From assembly GCF_000482865.1 (NCBI RefSeq), contig NZ_AXWW01000056.1, positions 17,140-52,118 of the forward strand: 34,979 bases of DNA, given 5' to 3'. Each line of letters starts with the position of its first letter. Positions within the stretch are counted from its first letter, which is position 1. The notes below the pieces were generated by a model, which was not told where the DNA came from, searched no databases, and saw nothing but the letters and a program-made list of their open reading frames with translations. This DNA is from Actinokineospora inagensis DSM 44258 (GTDB lineage: Bacteria > Actinomycetota > Actinomycetes > Mycobacteriales > Pseudonocardiaceae). This document shows positions 1 to 7,848 of the stretch, piece by piece. Position numbers and translations under genes: made by a program.

Positions 1-367
1 GCACGAACTCCTCGGCGAGCCTGCCGAGTTGCCTGCGCAGGGTGTGGAACTCGCCGTCGGTGGTGACCAGCCGCGGCCTGCCGGTGATGTCGATCGCGGA
101 CAGGAACCGGACGACCAACTCGTGGGTGTTGGCACCGAGCGCGATGTCCGCGTCGGGTTCGCCGAGCAGTTGGGCGTAACCGGCGCGGACGCGGTCGGCC
201 TTGGCGAACGCCCGTTCCCACTTGTCGTCCACCGCGCGGGCGGCGTCCTCGAACGCCTCGATCTGGCCTTCCAGCGCGACATCGGGCCACGCCTGGTGGG
301 AGTGGCCGGTCAGCAGCAACCGGTCCGCGACACCGAACCTGGTGTAGTGCTCGGCGAGGTCGTTCAC
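1..367 (-). CDS. kynU: Kynureninase, N-terminal part (cut by window edge)
   Basis: Translated from a GTG at 367, the first 122 residues begin MNDLAEHYTRFGVADRLLLT, followed by GHSHQAWPD and, near residue 80, the block GANTHELVVRFLSA. This is the N-terminus of a fold-type I, PLP-dependent kynureninase (aminotransferase class V), which splits kynurenine into anthranilate and alanine. The catalytic lysine lies beyond the window. The GTG overlaps the stop codon of the upstream dioxygenase gene (GTGA, 364-367), so the two are probably translationally coupled and act in consecutive steps of tryptophan breakdown. The family call rests on the N-terminal third only; the genomic pairing with tryptophan dioxygenase strengthens it. 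Confidence 0.85.
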   Translation of the reverse strand, partial: MNDLAEHYTRFGVADRLLLTGHSHQAWPDVALEGQIEAFEDAARAVDDKWERAFAKADRVRAGYAQLLGEPDADIALGANTHELVVRFLSAIDITGRPRLVTTDGEFHTLRRQLGRLAEEFV

Positions 368-1209
368 AGCTCGCCCCGCACGGCCCACAGGTCCGGGAAC
401 GACGGCTCGAACAGCGTCCCGCGCAGGTACGCCGCCCCGGCCGAGCCGCCGGTGCCCTGCTTCGCGCCGATGGTGCGCTCGACCATCTTCACGTGCCGGT
501 AGCGCCACTCCTGCAGGCCCTCGTCCAGGTCCACCAGGTACTCGGCGACGGTCGACGGGCCCCCGTCGTCGGCGTACACGGTCAGCAGGATCTTCTGCAG
601 CTCCGGCGAGGGCTCGGCCGCCGCCGACACGTCGCGGTTGGTCAACCCGCCGGGGACGGCGTAACCGTGGCTGACGAGGTACGCGAGGAACGAGTCGAAC
701 AACGACGGCCGGGACATCGCCCCGGCGATGCGGGCACGCTGCTCACCGCCCTCCGGGTAGTGCGCGAACGCGCGCCGGTCGCGGCGACCGAGCACGGCCT
801 CCAGCTCGCGGAACTGGGCGGACTGGAAACCGCTGGACGCGTCGAGCCGGGCCCGGAAACTGGTGAACTGGCGCGGGGTCATCGTCTCCAGCACGTCGAT
901 CTGGGCGACGATCACCTTCAGCACGGTCAAGATCCGGCGCAGCGTGCGGGTCGCGTGCGCGGTGTCGCCCGCCGTGAGCACCACCTGAAGGTGGGCGAGC
1001 TCGTGCAGGAGCTGCTTGAACCACAGCTCGTAGACCTGGTGGATGACGATGAACAGCAGCTCGTCGTGCTCGTCGGACCGGGGGTGCTGCGCGGTGAGCA
1101 CCTCGTCGAGCGACAGGTACGACGTGTAGGTGAGGGCCGCTGTCGTGTCCGCCGGGCTCGTGTCTGCGGGGCTTGCGTCCGGGGGGCTGGTGTCCTGGGG
1201 TGTGGTCAC
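364..1209 (-). CDS. kynA: Tryptophan 2,3-dioxygenase
   Basis: A 281-residue heme enzyme that opens the indole ring of L-tryptophan to N-formylkynurenine in the cytoplasm. Family signatures are clear: HDELLFIVIHQVYELWFKQ (residues 48-66) carries the active-site histidine (His57), and RYRHVKMVERTIG with GTGGSAGAAYLRG near the C-terminus carries the expected proximal heme histidine (His239) and the substrate-binding loop. The first 25 residues are a low-complexity Ser/Pro/Ala/Asp/Thr tail made of short repeats (SPADT units) and are not part of the fold. The GTG start at 1209 overlaps the TGA of the PaaX-type regulator by four bases, and its own stop overlaps the kynureninase start. No kynurenine formamidase is visible here; it must lie elsewhere or be supplied by another hydrolase. 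Confidence 0.95.
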   Translation of the reverse strand: MTTPQDTSPPDASPADTSPADTTAALTYTSYLSLDEVLTAQHPRSDEHDELLFIVIHQVYELWFKQLLHELAHLQVVLTAGDTAHATRTLRRILTVLKVIVAQIDVLETMTPRQFTSFRARLDASSGFQSAQFRELEAVLGRRDRRAFAHYPEGGEQRARIAGAMSRPSLFDSFLAYLVSHGYAVPGGLTNRDVSAAAEPSPELQKILLTVYADDGGPSTVAEYLVDLDEGLQEWRYRHVKMVERTIGAKQGTGGSAGAAYLRGTLFEPSFPDLWAVRGEL

Positions 1210-2006
1210 GGCTTCATCGCTCCGTCGAAGTGGAGTTGGGCCTGGTCGGCCAGCGCGGGGTAGGTGGTGTGGAACAGCTCGACGGCCGCGCGCCGGTGCG
1301 CGGGCGCGGGCACGAGGTCCTCGGGCAGTTCGGGGTCGAGCAGGGCGAACTGGCGGTAGCGGTGCGTCATCCGGACGCGTAACCCGAACGCGGTAGCCGG
1401 ATCGGGGTCGGGGTCACGGTCGGTGAACTCGGTGACGAAGTCGCGGTAGCGGGCGGCCAGGGCGTCGAGGTCCCAGACCCTGGCGACGAAGTCGGCGAAG
1501 TCGGGCACGGCGGCGGGCGCCCCGCGCAACACACCCGCGTGCGCGGCGACACCCAGATCGGCCAGCAGACCGGCGACCTCGTCGGCGCGGTCGCGGGCGG
1601 CCAGCCAGGTGCCGTCCTGCACCGGGCCGAAGCCGAGGAACCGGAGCCTGCGCACCAGCCGGGCGCGGGCCACCCGGTGCTCCTCGGGGATGGCGTGCCA
1701 GAGCACGGTCCAGTCGCCGCCCGGATTGGGCTCGGTGCCCAGGGTGAAGATCCGCCGGTCGCCCTCGGTGAGCACGGCGGCGGCGCGCGGGGTGATCCGG
1801 TAGTGCACCATCCGGCCGTCGCGGACCCGTTCCAGCAGGTGCCGTTGCACCAGCCGGGTCAGCGCGACCCTGGCCGCGCCCGCGCTGGAGCCGAACTCGC
1901 CGAGCAGTGCCACCATCCCGCCGGACCACACGGTCGTGCGGTCGCGGGGGCGCAGGTGGGCGCCGAGGATGGTCAGCACGAGGTCCTGTGGCGCGGCGTC
2001 GAACAC
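1206..2006 (-). CDS. PaaX-family transcriptional regulator
   Basis: A 266-residue protein with an N-terminal winged helix-turn-helix (about residues 5-85: DLVLTILGAHLRP, then GSSAGAARVALTRLVQRHLL and the wing RDGRMVHYRITPRA) and the PaaX-type central and C-terminal domains. PaaX repressors respond to aryl-CoA thioesters; phenylacetyl-CoA is the known ligand of E. coli PaaX. Its position, cotranscribed with kynA and kynU and divergent from a CoA-ligase/monooxygenase operon, suggests that anthraniloyl-CoA or another intermediate of this pathway is the effector (inference). I chose GTG 2006 because a plausible -10 box (TAAACT) ends 7 nt upstream, which would give a leaderless transcript; the frame stays open further upstream, but that extension crosses the promoter region and is not protein-like. 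Confidence 0.88.
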   Translation of the reverse strand: MFDAAPQDLVLTILGAHLRPRDRTTVWSGGMVALLGEFGSSAGAARVALTRLVQRHLLERVRDGRMVHYRITPRAAAVLTEGDRRIFTLGTEPNPGGDWTVLWHAIPEEHRVARARLVRRLRFLGFGPVQDGTWLAARDRADEVAGLLADLGVAAHAGVLRGAPAAVPDFADFVARVWDLDALAARYRDFVTEFTDRDPDPDPATAFGLRVRMTHRYRQFALLDPELPEDLVPAPAHRRAAVELFHTTYPALADQAQLHFDGAMKP

Positions 2007-2013
2007 GGGCCCG

Positions 2014-2041
2014 AGTTTAGTTGACACCTCAGCCGGGTCAA
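2014..2041 (-). promoter_or_regulatory. Candidate promoter for paaX-like/kynA/kynU, leaderless
   Basis: Read on the minus strand, TTGACC (2041-2036) and TAAACT (2019-2014) are separated by 16 bp. The start codon GTG begins at 2006, 7 nt after the -10 box, so transcript start and translation start would coincide, an arrangement common in actinobacteria. Assigned by eye from consensus only. Confidence 0.5.
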
Positions 2042-2042
2042 C
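2020..2042. promoter_or_regulatory. Inverted repeat, candidate operator of the PaaX-type regulator
   Basis: GTTGAC (2020-2025) and GTCAAC (2037-2042) form a perfect 6-bp inverted repeat with 11 bp between the arms, so the arm centres are 17 bp apart. It overlaps the -35 boxes and spacers of both divergent promoters, the expected place for a repressor site controlling both transcripts. Binding by the neighbouring PaaX-like protein is inferred. Confidence 0.5.
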
Positions 2043-2050
2043 CGTAACGT
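2021..2050 (+). promoter_or_regulatory. Candidate promoter of the anthraniloyl-CoA operon
   Basis: A consensus TTGACA (2021-2026) is followed after 18 bp by TAACGT (2045-2050). It faces the seven-gene plus-strand operon starting near 2109 and overlaps the minus-strand promoter and the inverted repeat, so both directions are likely regulated together. Confidence 0.5.
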
Positions 2051-2108
2051 TTTTGGGGCTGGACCACTGGCCCCTGACTTCCTGGCCAACCACGAGGGTG
2101 TGACGCTG

Positions 2109-2918
2109 GTGCAGGTCGGTATCGGACTCCCCAACACGGTCCCCGCGCGCGGGCCGAGGACGCTGCTGGACTGGGCGCGGCGCGCGGACGCCGGACCGTT
2201 CGGCACGCTGGCCGTGCTCGACCGGCTCGACTACGACAGTGTCGAACCGGTCACCGCGCTGGCCGCCGCCGCAGGCGCCACCGAGCGGATCGGGCTGGCC
2301 ACGATGATCGCGATCGGGCCGCTGCGCTCCCCCGGCGTGCTGGTCAAGCAGGCCCGGTCGCTGGTCGAGGTCTCCGGCGGTCGGTTCACCCTCGGCCTCG
2401 GTGTCGGCGCCCGGCACGACGACTACGCCGCCGCCGGTGTCGATCCGGCAACGCGCGGCGCCGTGCTGTCGACCCAACTGGCCCACCTCGCCCGACTGCG
2501 CGGCACCGAACAGTCCACTATGGACATCCTGGTCGGCGGGAGCTCCGGGGCGGCCCTTTCTCGAATGGCCCGCTACGCCGATGGTTACGCGCACGGCGGT
2601 GGTCCGCCACGCGCTTTCGCCTCGGCGGCGACGAAGGCCCGGGTCGCGTGGCAGGACCACGGCAGAACGGGTCAGCCGCTGTTGTGGGGGCAGGGCTACA
2701 TCGCGGTTTCCGACCCCGAGCGGGGACAGGCTTATCTGCGGGACTACTACGCGTTCACCGGCCCCTTCGCGGACAAGGTGGCGGCCGGGGCGTTGACGAG
2801 CGTCCGGGCGATCCGGGATTTCATCCGCGGTTACGCGGAAGCGGGCTGCGACAACCTGATCCTGTTCCCGACCACCCTGGACACAGCCGACCTGGACATC
2901 CTGGCCGAGGCGATCTGA
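2109..2918 (+). CDS. LLM-class (luciferase-like) flavin-dependent oxidoreductase
   Basis: A 269-residue bacterial luciferase-like TIM-barrel protein: MQVGIGLPNTV at the N-terminus, the strand/helix ATERIGLATMIAIGPLRSPGVLVKQ, and GGRFTLGLGVGARHDDYAAAG, all typical of the family, which uses FMNH2 or F420. It is short for the family (often 300-350 residues). The first gene of the operon; its stop overlaps the ATG of the monooxygenase (TGATG). A GTG at 2100 would add three residues, but GAGGG (2094-2098) is then too close; from GTG 2109 it lies 10 nt upstream. It may reduce or oxidise a dearomatised CoA intermediate, possibly replacing the decayed reductase domain encoded next door; that role is inference. 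Flavin versus F420 cannot be decided here. Confidence 0.85.
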   Translation: MQVGIGLPNTVPARGPRTLLDWARRADAGPFGTLAVLDRLDYDSVEPVTALAAAAGATERIGLATMIAIGPLRSPGVLVKQARSLVEVSGGRFTLGLGVGARHDDYAAAGVDPATRGAVLSTQLAHLARLRGTEQSTMDILVGGSSGAALSRMARYADGYAHGGGPPRAFASAATKARVAWQDHGRTGQPLLWGQGYIAVSDPERGQAYLRDYYAFTGPFADKVAAGALTSVRAIRDFIRGYAEAGCDNLILFPTTLDTADLDILAEAI

Positions 2919-4879
2919 TGGACGTCTCGATCCTCGGCGCGGGCCCGGCGGGGCTGTATTCGGCGATCCTGCTGCGCAAAGCCGGGCACGGCGTCACCGT
3001 GCACGAGCGGAACGCGCCGGACGCGACCTTCGGGTGGGGCGTCGTGTTCTCCGAGGAGACCCTGGGCGCGCTCAAGGACGCCGACCCGAAAACGCACCTG
3101 GAGATCACCGACTCGTTCGCCCGCTGGTCGACCATCGACATCAGGTACCGGGGCGAGGTGGTCCGGTCCACCGGGCACTCGTTCACCGCGATCGCCCGCA
3201 GGCACCTGCTCGCCATCCTGCGGGCGCGGGCCGTGGAACTGGGCGCCGACCTGCGGTTCGACAGCGAGTTGACCGAGCCCGCCGCGGCTGATCTGCGGAT
3301 CGCGGCCGACGGGGCGAACAGCCGGACCCGGCAGCGGCACTTCACGGCGAGAGTGCGGCCGCAGGGGTGCAAGTACATCTGGTTCGGCACGGACCTGGTG
3401 CTCGACGCGTTCACCTTCGCCTTCCGGGAAACCGAGTTCGGGCTGTTCCAAGCGCACGCGTACCCGTTCGACGAAAACACCAGCACGTGGATCGTCGAAT
3501 GCGCCGAACCGGTGTGGCGGCGGGCCGGATTGGACAACGCTGCCGAGGACGAGAGCATCGCCTTCTGCGAACGGCTGTTCGCCGACGACCTCGCCGGGAA
3601 CCGGCTCCGGTCGAACCGCTCGCTGTGGCTGGATTTCCCGCTGGTCCGGTGCTCCAGTTGGCACCGCGACAACCTGGTCCTGCTCGGCGACGCCGCGCAC
3701 ACCGCGCACTTCTCCATCGGGTCGGGCACGAAACTGGCGATGGAGGACGCGATCGCGCTGGCGGCGTCGCTGGACCGGACGAACACCATCGGCGCGGCGC
3801 TGACCGATTACGAGTTGGAGCGGCAACCGGTCGTCGAACGCTTCCAACAGGCCGCCGCCGAAAGCGCCGGGTATTTCAGCCGGACCGCGCACTACACGGG
3901 GTTCGAGCCGGTGCAGTTCGCGGTGAACCTGCTCACCCGCAGCGGTCGGGTGACCCACGGGAACCTGGCCCAGCGGGACCCCCGGCTGATCCGGCGGTTC
4001 GACTCCTGGTTCGCGGGCGGGACGGCGATCGCGGCACCGCCCCTGTTCGCACCGTTCGGGAAGATCACCAACCGGCTGGTCGCCGAAGTGTCCACACCGG
4101 GTGAAGCCGCCGCCAGGGCCGCGGGTGGGTACGGGCTGGTCCTCGCCGGTCCCGTCGCCGTCACCGCGCAGGGGCGGGTGTCCCCGGACGATCTCCCGCT
4201 GTCCGCCTGGGGACCCGTTCCCGGTGCGCGACTCGGCGTCCGGATCAGTCACGCGGGCGCCAGGGCGGCGACCCGGGACAACATCCCGGCGGCCGATGGT
4301 TGGCCGATTGTGGCCGCGTCGCCGGTGCCGTACGGGCCGCTCGCGCAGACACCCGGCGAGCTGACCGACCTCGACGAGGTCCGGCAAGCGTTTGCCGACC
4401 ACGCCACCGCGGCCGCCACCGCGGGCATCGACCTGCTGGAGCTCGACATGGCAGACGGAACCCTGCTTGCCGGGTTCCTGTCGCCGCTGACCAATCGCCG
4501 CACCGACGAGTGGGGCGACCGGCACAAGTTCCCGCTGTCCGTGCTCGACGCCGTCCGCGCCGCCTGGCCGCGCGTGCTGTCCATCCGGCTGACGGTCACG
4601 GATTGGGCGCCGGGTGGGACGACGGTCGCCGACGGGATCGCCTTCGCCAAGGAACTGCGGGCGCACGGCGCGGACCTGGCGCACGTCCGCGCGGGCCACA
4701 CGCTGCCCGACTTCCGACCGGAGTACCGGCGCGGGTTCCTGACCACGCTGTCCGACCGGGTCCGCACCGAGGCGGGCATCCCCACCCTGGTCGGCGGCTA
4801 CCTCACCACGCTCGACGAGGTCAACACGATCGTGGCGGCCGGTCGGGCGGACCTGTGCGTGTTCACGGAGGCGCCATGA
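2918..4879 (+). CDS. Anthraniloyl-CoA monooxygenase-like FAD/OYE fusion with a degenerate reductase domain
   Basis: A 653-residue fusion. Residues 1 to about 380 are a class A FAD monooxygenase: GAGPAG (7-12), DG at 131-132 and LLGDAAHTAHF with GD at 257-258. From about 390 to the end it resembles the FMN-binding old-yellow-enzyme barrel found in anthraniloyl-CoA monooxygenase/reductase and salicylyl-CoA 5-hydroxylase fusions (SHAGAR near 444-449, FLSPLTNRRTDEWG). Those enzymes are normally about 760-780 residues and hydroxylate and reduce the aryl-CoA ring. Here the usual LELHxAHGYL motif reads LELDMADGTL (Asp510, Asp513), and the chain stops at CVFTEAP, where relatives continue with an Arg-containing FMN-phosphate loop and about 60 more residues. 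The monooxygenase half looks intact; the reductase half may be inactive. A salicylyl-CoA substrate is possible, but kynA/kynU next door favour anthraniloyl-CoA. Confidence 0.85.
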   Translation: MDVSILGAGPAGLYSAILLRKAGHGVTVHERNAPDATFGWGVVFSEETLGALKDADPKTHLEITDSFARWSTIDIRYRGEVVRSTGHSFTAIARRHLLAILRARAVELGADLRFDSELTEPAAADLRIAADGANSRTRQRHFTARVRPQGCKYIWFGTDLVLDAFTFAFRETEFGLFQAHAYPFDENTSTWIVECAEPVWRRAGLDNAAEDESIAFCERLFADDLAGNRLRSNRSLWLDFPLVRCSSWHRDNLVLLGDAAHTAHFSIGSGTKLAMEDAIALAASLDRTNTIGAALTDYELERQPVVERFQQAAAESAGYFSRTAHYTGFEPVQFAVNLLTRSGRVTHGNLAQRDPRLIRRFDSWFAGGTAIAAPPLFAPFGKITNRLVAEVSTPGEAAARAAGGYGLVLAGPVAVTAQGRVSPDDLPLSAWGPVPGARLGVRISHAGARAATRDNIPAADGWPIVAASPVPYGPLAQTPGELTDLDEVRQAFADHATAAATAGIDLLELDMADGTLLAGFLSPLTNRRTDEWGDRHKFPLSVLDAVRAAWPRVLSIRLTVTDWAPGGTTVADGIAFAKELRAHGADLAHVRAGHTLPDFRPEYRRGFLTTLSDRVRTEAGIPTLVGGYLTTLDEVNTIVAAGRADLCVFTEAP

Positions 4880-5625
4880 GCCACCGGTTCGCCGACCTGA
4901 CCTCGCCGCGGGCCGCCGCGCTGCGGGAGGGCACGCCGGTGTTGCTGCTGCCGGTCGGCGCGGTCGAGCCGCACGGACCACACGCGCCGCTGGACACCGA
5001 TCCGATCATCTCGGCGGGCATGTGCGAGCGCGCGGCCGAGCGGTTCGCCGACGACCCGGTGATCACGGTGAAGATCTTGCCGGGCCTGTCCTACGGGGTG
5101 ACCGAGTTCGGCGCCTCGTTCGCGGGCGCGGTCGGCATCTCGGCCGAGACCCTGCGCGCGCTGGTCGTCGAGATCTGCGCTTCGCTTGCCGCCCAGGGAT
5201 TCCCGCGCGTCGTCGTGGTGAACAACCACTTCGAGCCCGGCCACGTCACCGCGCTGCGCTCGGCTGTCAAAACCCTTGCGGCACAAGGTATCCAAACGGG
5301 GTACCTGGACCTGTTGCGGCGCGCGGCGGTGAGCCGGTTGACCGACGAGTTCCAGTCGGGCTCCTGCCACGCCGGGCGGTACGAGACCTCCCTGGTGCTG
5401 GCCGACCGGCCCGATCTGGTCGACACCACCGCCATGGCCGTCCTGCCCGCGGTGGCCGTCGACATGCCCGCCGCCATGGGCGCCGGACAGCACAGCTTCA
5501 CCGCGATGGGCATGGCCGACGCCTACTGCGGCGCACCAGCCGAGGCGACGGCCGACGAGGGCCGCGCCACCTTCGACATCCTGACCGATCTGCTGGTCGA
5601 GGCCATCCGCGACCAGACGCGCTGA
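4876..5625 (+). CDS. Creatininase-family metal-dependent amidohydrolase
   Basis: A 249-residue member of the creatininase family (cyclic-amide hydrolases, formamide deformylases, MftE-type peptidases). Probable metal ligands are Glu31, His33 and Asp42 in PVGAVEPHGPHAPLDTD, His118 in NNHFEPGH and Glu170 in SGSCHAGRYETS. The usual NGHGGN motif is replaced by NNHFEPGH, so this is a divergent subfamily. The ATG overlaps the preceding stop (ATGA). In this operon it could hydrolyse a C-N or C-C bond of the dearomatised 2-amino-oxocyclohexene-carbonyl-CoA, for example at deamination or ring opening; this is inference from position. Hydrolysis of N-formylkynurenine is a less likely alternative. Confidence 0.85.
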   Translation: MSHRFADLTSPRAAALREGTPVLLLPVGAVEPHGPHAPLDTDPIISAGMCERAAERFADDPVITVKILPGLSYGVTEFGASFAGAVGISAETLRALVVEICASLAAQGFPRVVVVNNHFEPGHVTALRSAVKTLAAQGIQTGYLDLLRRAAVSRLTDEFQSGSCHAGRYETSLVLADRPDLVDTTAMAVLPAVAVDMPAAMGAGQHSFTAMGMADAYCGAPAEATADEGRATFDILTDLLVEAIRDQTR

Positions 5626-5635
5626 GAGGAGCACG

Positions 5636-7165
5636 GTGCCGAGCCCGACCCCGCCCAACCTCGCCGACCACTTCCTCGACCGCAACCTCGACCTCGGCCG
5701 GTCGGACCGCCCCGCCCTGCTCGGCCCGACCGGCCGCACCAGCTACGCCGACCTCGTCCACCTGGTCAACCGGTACGGCAACGTGCTGCGCGCACACGGC
5801 GTCCGGCCGGGCGACCGCGTGTTGCTGGCCCTGTCGGACGGGGTCGAGTTCGTCGCGGCCTGGTACGCCGCGCAGAAGATCGGCGCGGTGACCGCCGAGG
5901 TGTACACCTTCTTGACGGTCAAGGATTACGCCTACTACCTCAGGTATACCGAAGCTGTCGTCGTCATCGCCGACATGCTCACCTTGGACCGGTTGCGCGA
6001 GGCGGGCGCCCAGTCGGTGCTCGTGGTCGGAGCGGCCGGGCAAGACCTCCGGCCCAACGAGCACGACCTGGACTCCCTCGCCGCGACCGCACCATCCTCT
6101 TTGGACTCGGAGCCGCGCGGGCCGGACGACGTGGTGTTGTGGAAGTTCACCACCGGCAGCACGGGCGCGCCGAAAGCCTGCCCGCACACGATCCACAGCC
6201 CGCTGCACAGCTTTTCCGACTACGCGCTCGGCGTTCTCGGGCTGACCGAGGACGACATCGTCCTCCCGGTGCCGAAACTGTTCTTCGGCTACGCCCGCGA
6301 CCTGACCGCACTGTTCCCGTTCGGCGTCGGCGGCGCCGGGATCGCTTTCCCGGAACGCACCACACCGGAGCGGATCTTCGCCCTCATCGCCGAGTTCCGA
6401 CCGACGGTACTGGTGAACGTGCCGACCATGATGGCCTCGATGGTCGCCCACCCCGCCGCCGCCGACCAGGACCTGAGCTGCCTGCGGCTGTGCACCAGCG
6501 CGGGCGAGGCGCTGCCACCCGAGCTGCAGCACAAGTGGGACACCACTTTCGGGGTCGAGGTGATAGACGGGATCGGGTCATCGGAGGCATATCACATCTA
6601 CATCTCGAACACACCCGGTTCCGCGCGGACCGGCAGCATCGGCACCCTGGTCCCCGGCTACACCGCCCGCGTCGTCGATCCCGACGGCGCACCGGTTCCC
6701 GACGGCGAGGTGGGCACCTTGGACATCAGCGGACCGACCGTGGCCCTCGGCTATGTCGGCGACCCGGACAAGACAGCCTCGACGTTCCCCCGCCCGAACA
6801 CCGTCCACACGGGAGACCTGGTCACCCGCGACCCGGACGGCGCGTTCCACTACCGGGGCCGCGCCGACGACCTGCTCAAGGTCAGCGGCATCTGGGTGGC
6901 GCCGAGCGAGATCGAACACTGCCTCATCGGGCACCCCGACGTCGTCGAGTGCGCGGTCCTCGGGCACAACCGCGCGGGCCTGACCCGGCTGCACGCGTTC
7001 GTCGTCTCGACCGGGGTGACCGAGGCCGACCTGCGCGGGTACGTCCGCGACCGGCTGTCCCCGCACAAAACCCCCGAACGCGTGATTTTCGTGGCCGAGC
7101 TGCCGCGCACCACCAACGGCAAACTCGACCGCCGCGCCCTGCGCACCCTGGACGGGTCCACATGA
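5636..7165 (+). CDS. Benzoate-CoA ligase family enzyme, probable 2-aminobenzoate-CoA ligase
   Basis: A 509-residue ANL-superfamily acyl-CoA synthetase. The P-loop-like motif FTTGSTGAPKACPH (171-184), DGIGSSEAYHIYISN, which is characteristic of the benzoate/2-aminobenzoate branch, the TGD hinge region, and the catalytic lysine in RTTNGKLDR (Lys496) are all present. It should activate anthranilate to anthraniloyl-CoA with ATP and CoA, the entry step for the monooxygenase encoded upstream. GTG 5636 is preceded by AGAGGAG at 5625-5631. It is the only gene of the operon that does not overlap its upstream neighbour (10-bp gap). Benzoate or salicylate remain possible substrates, but the genetic context points to anthranilate. 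Confidence 0.88.
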   Translation: MPSPTPPNLADHFLDRNLDLGRSDRPALLGPTGRTSYADLVHLVNRYGNVLRAHGVRPGDRVLLALSDGVEFVAAWYAAQKIGAVTAEVYTFLTVKDYAYYLRYTEAVVVIADMLTLDRLREAGAQSVLVVGAAGQDLRPNEHDLDSLAATAPSSLDSEPRGPDDVVLWKFTTGSTGAPKACPHTIHSPLHSFSDYALGVLGLTEDDIVLPVPKLFFGYARDLTALFPFGVGGAGIAFPERTTPERIFALIAEFRPTVLVNVPTMMASMVAHPAAADQDLSCLRLCTSAGEALPPELQHKWDTTFGVEVIDGIGSSEAYHIYISNTPGSARTGSIGTLVPGYTARVVDPDGAPVPDGEVGTLDISGPTVALGYVGDPDKTASTFPRPNTVHTGDLVTRDPDGAFHYRGRADDLLKVSGIWVAPSEIEHCLIGHPDVVECAVLGHNRAGLTRLHAFVVSTGVTEADLRGYVRDRLSPHKTPERVIFVAELPRTTNGKLDRRALRTLDGST

Positions 7166-7848
7166 GACGAGTGGTGGTCACCGGCGGCAGCCGCGGCATC
7201 GGCGCCGCGGTGGCGAGCCGGTTCCGCGACCTCGGCGACGACGTCATCGCCCTGGGCCGCGCCGACGCCGACGTCACCGACGAGGCCGCGGTCACCGCGC
7301 TGTTCGCTCGGATCGGCCGGGTCGACGTGCTGGTCAACAACGCCGGTGCCGCCGTGAGCGCGCCACTGGCCCGCACCACGCTCGCGCAGTGGCGGGCGAT
7401 GCACGACGTCAACGCGTTGGGGGCGTTCCTGTGCACCCGGGCCGTGCTGCCCGGGATGCTGGAACGCGACAACGGCCGGATCATCGTGGTGGCGTCGACG
7501 GCCGGGAAGGCGGGACAGCGGTACACGGCGGCGTACGGGTCGGCCAAACACGCCGCCGTCGGGCTGGTCCGGGCGGTCGCGGCGGAGGTCGCGGGAACGG
7601 GGGTGACGGTGAACGCGGTGTGCCCCACGTTCACGCGCACCGACCTGGCCGCGGCGGCGGTGGACACCATCGTCGCGCGCACCGGTCGCGACAGCGCGGA
7701 GGCGGAGGCGGCGCTGGCGGCGTCCGCGCCGCTGGGCAGGTTGTTGGAGCCGGCGGAGGTCGCGTTCGCCGTGGCCTTCCTGGCGGCGGCGGAAGCGGGG
7801 GCGGTCAACGGACAAGCCCTCGTGCTCGACGGAGGAGGAATCGCATGA
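7162..7848 (+). CDS. Short-chain dehydrogenase/reductase
   Basis: A 228-residue classical SDR with the dinucleotide motif TGGSRGIG (7-14), NNAG (59-62) and the catalytic set Ser112, Tyr125 and Lys129 (YGSAK). The relatives are FabG-like 3-hydroxyacyl dehydrogenases, so oxidation of a 3-hydroxyacyl-CoA or reduction of the ring ketone in the aminobenzoate pathway is plausible; the substrate is not shown by the sequence. The ATG overlaps the ligase stop (ATGA) and its stop overlaps the next ATG, so it belongs to the coupled operon. Confidence 0.85.
   Translation: MRRVVVTGGSRGIGAAVASRFRDLGDDVIALGRADADVTDEAAVTALFARIGRVDVLVNNAGAAVSAPLARTTLAQWRAMHDVNALGAFLCTRAVLPGMLERDNGRIIVVASTAGKAGQRYTAAYGSAKHAAVGLVRAVAAEVAGTGVTVNAVCPTFTRTDLAAAAVDTIVARTGRDSAEAEAALAASAPLGRLLEPAEVAFAVAFLAAAEAGAVNGQALVLDGGGIA

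Noticed and set aside
29-502. Open frame on the plus strand covering the kynU and kynA ends
   Set aside because: It lies antisense to two well-recognised genes and its Arg/Gly/Val-rich translation has no family resemblance; it follows from high GC at third codon positions.
2821-4981. Long minus-strand open frames opposite the monooxygenase fusion
   Set aside because: Compositionally biased translations without motifs, opposite a clear flavoprotein; shadows of GC-rich coding sequence.
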